Shown: positions 60,100-64,000 of the stretch, piece by piece
How positions within the stretch are numbered: the first letter of the stretch is position 1
How the letters are laid out: each line of letters starts with the position of its first letter
Source: Citrobacter sp. JGM124
Lineage (GTDB): Bacteria; Pseudomonadota; Gammaproteobacteria; Enterobacterales; Enterobacteriaceae
DNA length: 64,000 nt
Reading direction: 5' to 3'
Assembly: GCF_018257795.1 (NCBI RefSeq)
Contig: NZ_JAERJD010000007.1
Location: forward strand, 124,001 to 188,000
Position numbers and translations under genes: made by a program
Notes under the pieces: generated by a model
Told to the model about the DNA's origin: nothing
What the model saw: the letters and a program-made list of their open reading frames with translations, nothing else
The model's database searches: none

Positions 60100-62337
60100 A
60101 TCATTGACCAAGTCTTCTAACGGCTGTGGGGAACTGATAAGAAATCCCTGAATATAGTCAATACCCAGTGCCGTCACCACCTCACGAATCGCTTCCGTTT
60201 CGACACATTCAGCGACAATTTGCATTTTCTTAATCCGGGCCAGCTGGCAGATAGAGCTCACCGCCTGATAGTCGAGGCTACTGCTAAGTATGTTACGAAT
60301 AAATCGACCGTCTATTTTTAATATATCAGCACTGAGCTCCTTCAGAATGGCATAAGTACCGTACCCGGCACCAAAATTGTCAATCGCAATCCTGCATCCC
60401 ATATGCTGCAACATATTGATAGTATTATTAGCTTGTTTAAGGCTGACGAGCGAGTCGCAGTCTGTTATTTCAAAAATTAGCTGCCAGGGCTCAATGTGAT
60501 AACGGGTCAGCAGGCGTTTTACTTCCAACGGGAAATGGGCGCGACATACGGAAGCAGGCGTCAAGTTAATGGAAAACTGGCAACCTGGTAACGCTTTACT
60601 GTGTCTGGACATAAACATCAACACCGCATTTAATACCCAGCGATCAATACGCGACGACAAACCAAACTCCTGAGCAATCGGCATAAAGATATCTGGGGTC
60701 AACATCTCTTGATTATCCCCCAACATGCGGAGCAAAATTTCATAATGACTGTCGCCACGCATACCTTCAATGCGTTGTGCCATTAATACAAAGCGTCCAT
60801 TATCCAGCGCATGCTGCAGACGATTCATCATCTCAACTTTGTGTTTGACCTCATTTTGCACCGGGTTAGAACCTTGCATTTGCAAATTTTCCGGGTGGAA
60901 AGTCGTCAGTGAACGCTCTGCCATGGTGCTCAATTCCCCTAACAACAAATAGAGATGGGAAACGGGATGACGAACATAACAATAACTCATGCCTACCTGC
61001 GGCTGGAGCGGTAACCCGTTCCAGACAAAACGAAACTGTCTCAGCCGTTGGTAAATGGCTTCAATTTTCGGTGGGTATAACTGATCGTGCTCTGCATCGC
61101 TGTCATGCTGTAAGCGCAGCGCTAAACTTGCCCCGGAAAGATGGTATACGGTCTCTTTTGCCATCAGTTCTTTACGCAAAAAGGCAGCCAATTGCTGCTT
61201 ATACTGTATTCGCAATAATACACCATAGTTTCTCCCCAGTAATTCCAGGTCAGGGATGGTGATTAAGCTAATCACAGACCAGCGTTGCAGCCCGATATCC
61301 CTGCTCAATGCCCGTAAATTGGGCATCTGTAATACAGGATCGATATACGCCAGGCGGCGAGCCTTGTTATAAAAAATACGCTGCCGTGTTATTACTCCCG
61401 CCATCAGATAAATGGTGACCGAGAACACGCCATAGCAAGAGGAGACTATCGCTAAATGGAGTTCCATCCCCATATCCGGAGACTGATAATTATGGAATCT
61501 GTTGGAAAGAATGATGAGTAATAACGTCCATGCCTGAGTAATAAACAAAAAACCAAAACGCATGGCTCCCCATAACATCACAGGAAGAAGAAGAATCAAC
61601 GTGTAATCGGTACTAAAAATAGTGCTAGTTTCGTTAATCGGGTTGAGCAATAACAGAGCCAATAAAACGACTAGCCCACCCCATAACATAATTTCACTGA
61701 ATGTCACTCCCGGTTGTATCTGCGTTCGCATGCGAGACCAAAAGCTCTTGATAAACCGGGGGTTAACAATAATACGTAACAGATAGTAGAAAAAGGGTAA
61801 CCCAATCATGCTACCAATCAGTACGGCCTGGTAGTTAATTAACGTGCGCACTGTCCATAACATATCGGGAAAGATCAAAAACTCAGTATCGTATATACCA
61901 AGTAATAATCCTGTTTCATAGAACAGTAAAAATAGTGTGCCATTGACCCAGACTAGCCAGAACATTCGAGCAGCGACTAAGTTTATCATGTCGAATCTCA
62001 CGGCATGACGTCGTGGCACAAAAACGTGGTAACAGAACCAACTCACACCCAATGGCACCAGGCAATGTAGCGTGTAGACAGATGCCATTAATTCCCCTTT
62101 TAAAGGGACATAACGGATTAACAAAGCCAGCACAATGCCAGGAAAAGCCGCCCAGCCGAATAGCATGACAAAAGCCGTCATGAAAGCGAGGGGCATATAG
62201 AGCAGGAAGACACGCCCCCCATCGAGCAAAGTCTGGGTGTTAAGACTAACCACCAGGGGGAGGAAAAGGGCTGGCAGGATCAGCGGCAAGGCCCACCAGC
62301 GATTTTTTGAACGTTGATACCAAAGAATTAAACGCAT
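60082..62337 (-). CDS. yfgF: Cyclic-di-GMP phosphodiesterase-like membrane protein YfgF
   Basis: 751 aa. N-terminal MASE1-type membrane region (about residues 15-310, eight or more segments), a degenerate GGDEF domain (about 330-480; the GGDEF position reads LSGASLAL) and a C-terminal EAL domain (about 500-745). The EAL motif is replaced by E-I-L-L and the usual DDFG by IDNFGAGYG, but LKIDGRFI and VAECVE are kept. E. coli YfgF is a phosphodiesterase active mainly without oxygen. The Asn substitution makes activity here uncertain. Convergent with ppx. Confidence 0.9.
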   Translation of the reverse strand: MRLILWYQRSKNRWWALPLILPALFLPLVVSLNTQTLLDGGRVFLLYMPLAFMTAFVMLFGWAAFPGIVLALLIRYVPLKGELMASVYTLHCLVPLGVSWFCYHVFVPRRHAVRFDMINLVAARMFWLVWVNGTLFLLFYETGLLLGIYDTEFLIFPDMLWTVRTLINYQAVLIGSMIGLPFFYYLLRIIVNPRFIKSFWSRMRTQIQPGVTFSEIMLWGGLVVLLALLLLNPINETSTIFSTDYTLILLLPVMLWGAMRFGFLFITQAWTLLLIILSNRFHNYQSPDMGMELHLAIVSSCYGVFSVTIYLMAGVITRQRIFYNKARRLAYIDPVLQMPNLRALSRDIGLQRWSVISLITIPDLELLGRNYGVLLRIQYKQQLAAFLRKELMAKETVYHLSGASLALRLQHDSDAEHDQLYPPKIEAIYQRLRQFRFVWNGLPLQPQVGMSYCYVRHPVSHLYLLLGELSTMAERSLTTFHPENLQMQGSNPVQNEVKHKVEMMNRLQHALDNGRFVLMAQRIEGMRGDSHYEILLRMLGDNQEMLTPDIFMPIAQEFGLSSRIDRWVLNAVLMFMSRHSKALPGCQFSINLTPASVCRAHFPLEVKRLLTRYHIEPWQLIFEITDCDSLVSLKQANNTINMLQHMGCRIAIDNFGAGYGTYAILKELSADILKIDGRFIRNILSSSLDYQAVSSICQLARIKKMQIVAECVETEAIREVVTALGIDYIQGFLISSPQPLEDLVNDKNPPL

Positions 62338-62669
62338 ATTGATTCGTCACCGCCTCCTTTCGTGAACGTATTCTCTGCCAGCTTTATCACCTGCTTGCGA
62401 CTTCATCCATGATGCATTGATAAAAGGAAGCAAAATCTACCCACAGCATGTTATTACCACTGACTGAATATATCATACATAGTAAGGCTGGCTATTAAGC
62501 TCAACATGCTTCATCCACTTACGCTATTCTTTCTGTCTGACGACTTGCTGGGATTTATACTTGTGAGCAAATGAAAAATTGACCTAATATGTTCCCGGTG
62601 ACTAAATACTTGGCCAGCCCAGGATACAAGCACACTCTAAGGCCTTTTGACTTGACACAGGGTACAACA
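62338..62669. other. yfgF/yfgG divergent intergenic region
   Basis: About 330 bases. A TTGACTTGACA stretch near 62647 could supply a -35 element for yfgG. No gene or strong dyad is visible. Confidence 0.45.
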
Positions 62670-62852
62670 ATGGGAAACCGACACAAATTTAACAATCGCA
62701 TGATGCGTATTATCCTGCTAATTAGCTTCTTGTTTCTATTTGGTCGTTTTGTCTACTCTTCTATTGGTGCCTGGTATCATCATCAGGATAAAAAAGAACA
62801 AAATCAGCCTGTTCAGCAAACCAGTTCCTCTGCCGAACGCATTATTGAGTAG
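62670..62852 (+). CDS. yfgG: Small membrane protein YfgG
   Basis: 60 aa from ATG 62670 (MGNRHKFNNRMMRIILLISFLF...), which aligns with E. coli YfgG (about 63 aa). The frame is open 27 codons upstream but those codons look unlike the family. One membrane segment (about residues 13-33) is followed by a hydrophilic Gln/Ser tail. E. coli YfgG has been linked to nickel and cobalt tolerance; the mechanism is not settled. Confidence 0.88.
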   Translation: MGNRHKFNNRMMRIILLISFLFLFGRFVYSSIGAWYHHQDKKEQNQPVQQTSSSAERIIE

Positions 62853-63240
62853 ATACTGTCGCACAATTCTTGCCGTCAGCTAAACCCCGTATGATGCCCA
62901 CCGGGTATCTGAGCGCGTTCAATGTAACTTGTTATGGCTCAATTATGAATAACGACTTTGCTCCTCGGATCTCTTACTTTAGATCATTTCACAGACATAT
63001 CCGCCGTGAATTGCAGTCAACCTGTCACAAGTGAACCTCAACACACGGATACAGAAAGACTTTATAGAGAAAGCCGGTCTTATCATCACGTTTTTAATTG
63101 GTTCGCCCTTTTTTGCCACGACTTGTCATCACACATTAAAATACCGACCAGGCTTGATATTGATAATCATTAGCATTAATGTTTCAGTACTGTAAAATTC
63201 ATCCCTACTATTCACCTGACCATATAACTCAATCATTAAA
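62853..63240. other. yfgG/lipoprotein intergenic region with Fur control
   Basis: About 390 bases. A Fur box lies at 63156-63174. An unsupported 71-codon frame crosses the region (62958-63173) and ends in the Fur box; it lacks a ribosome binding site and family resemblance, so I do not call it. Confidence 0.5.
63156..63174. promoter_or_regulatory. Fur box upstream of the ChaN-like gene
   Basis: GATATTGATAATCATTAGC matches the 19-bp Fur consensus GATAATGATAATCATTATC at 17 positions. It lies 66 bases before the lipoprotein start, implying iron-repressed expression. Confidence 0.88.
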
Positions 63241-64000
63241 ATGAAAAAAAATAGGCAAATGATCACCGGATTACTGCTATGTGGCAGCCTGGTATTAACG
63301 GCTTGTCAGAATCAGGCCTCTTCTGAACCTGTAAATACATTAATTCCTGAAGGTTCGCAGATTCAAAATACTCGGACAGGGGCTTTAGTGACCCCACAGC
63401 AACTGCTTAATGTACTGAGCGATGCCCCGATGGTTATCGTCGGCGAAGAACATACCAATGTGGCCCATCATGATATTGAGCTCTGGCTCCTGCAACACCT
63501 TGAAAAAAAACGTCCTCAAGGCAGTATTTTGCTGGAAATGATTACCCAGGATCAGCAACCAGCCGTCGATGAAGTTAAGCAAATGCTGGCGGCGGGTAAC
63601 AACCTGCAGGAATCCAGAATACAGGAAGATCTTCACTGGAATACCGGCTGGCCATGGTCAATGTATGGCAAAATCGTAATGACAGGACTGGGAAGCCATT
63701 CTGCCCTATTAAGCGCGAATATACCCCGCACTCGCATTTTAGACATTTACAAAGAACCGACTTTCCCGGCTGGGGAACAGAGCTCGCGAGCCGACGTGCA
63801 TGATGCACTATCCCGTACTATTACCCAGATGCATGGGGGAGATATTCAGCCTAATCAGCTCCGGGCCATGTTAGCCATTCAGCAGCATCGTGATCGTTTT
63901 ATGGCACAGCAGCTACTCAATGCCCGGCATCCGGGTATCCTGCTTGTCGGTGGTTACCATGCGGCTAAAGATGTGGGTGTCCCACTGCATATTCAGGATC
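63241..64000 (+). CDS. ChaN-family iron-regulated lipoprotein (3' truncated by window end)
   Basis: 253 codons visible, translated by hand, no stop before the window end. The signal peptide has lipobox LVLTAC (Cys22). The domain resembles ChaN/DUF399 (VIVGEEHTNVAHHDIELWLL; LLEMITQDQQPAVDE; ILLVGGYHAAKDVG), whose Campylobacter member binds haem pairs and is proposed to help outer-membrane iron uptake. His residues in the EEHTN and GGYHA motifs are family hallmarks. The Fur box upstream fits an iron role. Confidence 0.85.
   Translation, partial: MKKNRQMITGLLLCGSLVLTACQNQASSEPVNTLIPEGSQIQNTRTGALVTPQQLLNVLSDAPMVIVGEEHTNVAHHDIELWLLQHLEKKRPQGSILLEMITQDQQPAVDEVKQMLAAGNNLQESRIQEDLHWNTGWPWSMYGKIVMTGLGSHSALLSANIPRTRILDIYKEPTFPAGEQSSRADVHDALSRTITQMHGGDIQPNQLRAMLAIQQHRDRFMAQQLLNARHPGILLVGGYHAAKDVGVPLHIQD

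Noticed and set aside
62589..62669. 27-residue N-terminal extension of YfgG
   Set aside because: It is unlike E. coli YfgG, which aligns from MGNRHKFNNRM; no ribosome binding site precedes the upstream ATG.
62958..63173. 71-codon frame upstream of the ChaN-like gene
   Set aside because: No ribosome binding site and no family match; it ends inside the Fur box.

Overview
The window is a stretch of a Gram-negative enterobacterial chromosome (order Enterobacterales). Most proteins are close, full-length relatives of Escherichia coli proteins, and several E. coli control elements are conserved: CueR, AcrR, PurR, Zur and Fur sites, the dnaX frameshift signal and the upp T-tract. It is not E. coli or Salmonella: gene order differs, and a methionine-salvage cluster and a sucrose cluster are present. 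I cannot fix the genus. No rRNA, tRNA, CRISPR array, transposase or phage gene was seen.

Layout. (1) 0.4-31.9 kb is a conserved block matching the E. coli 11-minute region: qmcA-ybbJ, cueR/copA, ybaP, ybaK, ushA, fsr, ybaL, gsk, hemH, adk, htpG, recR, [inserted MFS pump + XRE regulator], ybaB, dnaX, apt, priC, rsmS, acrR/acrAB, tomB-hha, ylaC, rpmJ2-rpmE2. (2) 31.9-51.3 kb is an accessory, metabolism-rich segment. It holds a 2-oxoglutarate/Fe(II) oxygenase joined to a MetNIQ-like ABC importer, preceded by a short reading frame carrying three consecutive Cys codons. Next is a sucrose cluster (cscB-cscA-cscR), then a methylthioribose (MTR) salvage island: hcxA, a sugar-type ABC importer, an LVIVD-repeat protein, mtnK, mtnA, mtnD, mtnC and mtnE. 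(3) 51.3-64 kb matches the E. coli 56-minute block: hda, uraA-upp, purMN, ppk-ppx, yfgF, yfgG. It ends in a truncated Fur-boxed ChaN-like lipoprotein gene.

How the genes work together. The salvage island appears to be one regulon. All three of its divergent intergenic regions (hcxA/ABC, mtnK/mtnA, mtnC/mtnE) contain tandem 8-bp sequences resembling the MetJ met box AGACGTCT. This ties the uncharacterised ABC importer and LVIVD protein to methionine control, and makes uptake of methylthioribose or a related thiosugar the leading hypothesis. The cluster lacks mtnB, the dehydratase needed between MtnA and MtnC.

The second candidate system is the oxygenase-importer operon. Its leader frame has codons Cys-Cys-Cys near its start and overlaps the oxygenase start codon. 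This suggests a sulfur-compound scavenging operon under cysteine-responsive translational control. All functional statements rest on reading the sequence and on recalled family knowledge; no searches were run.
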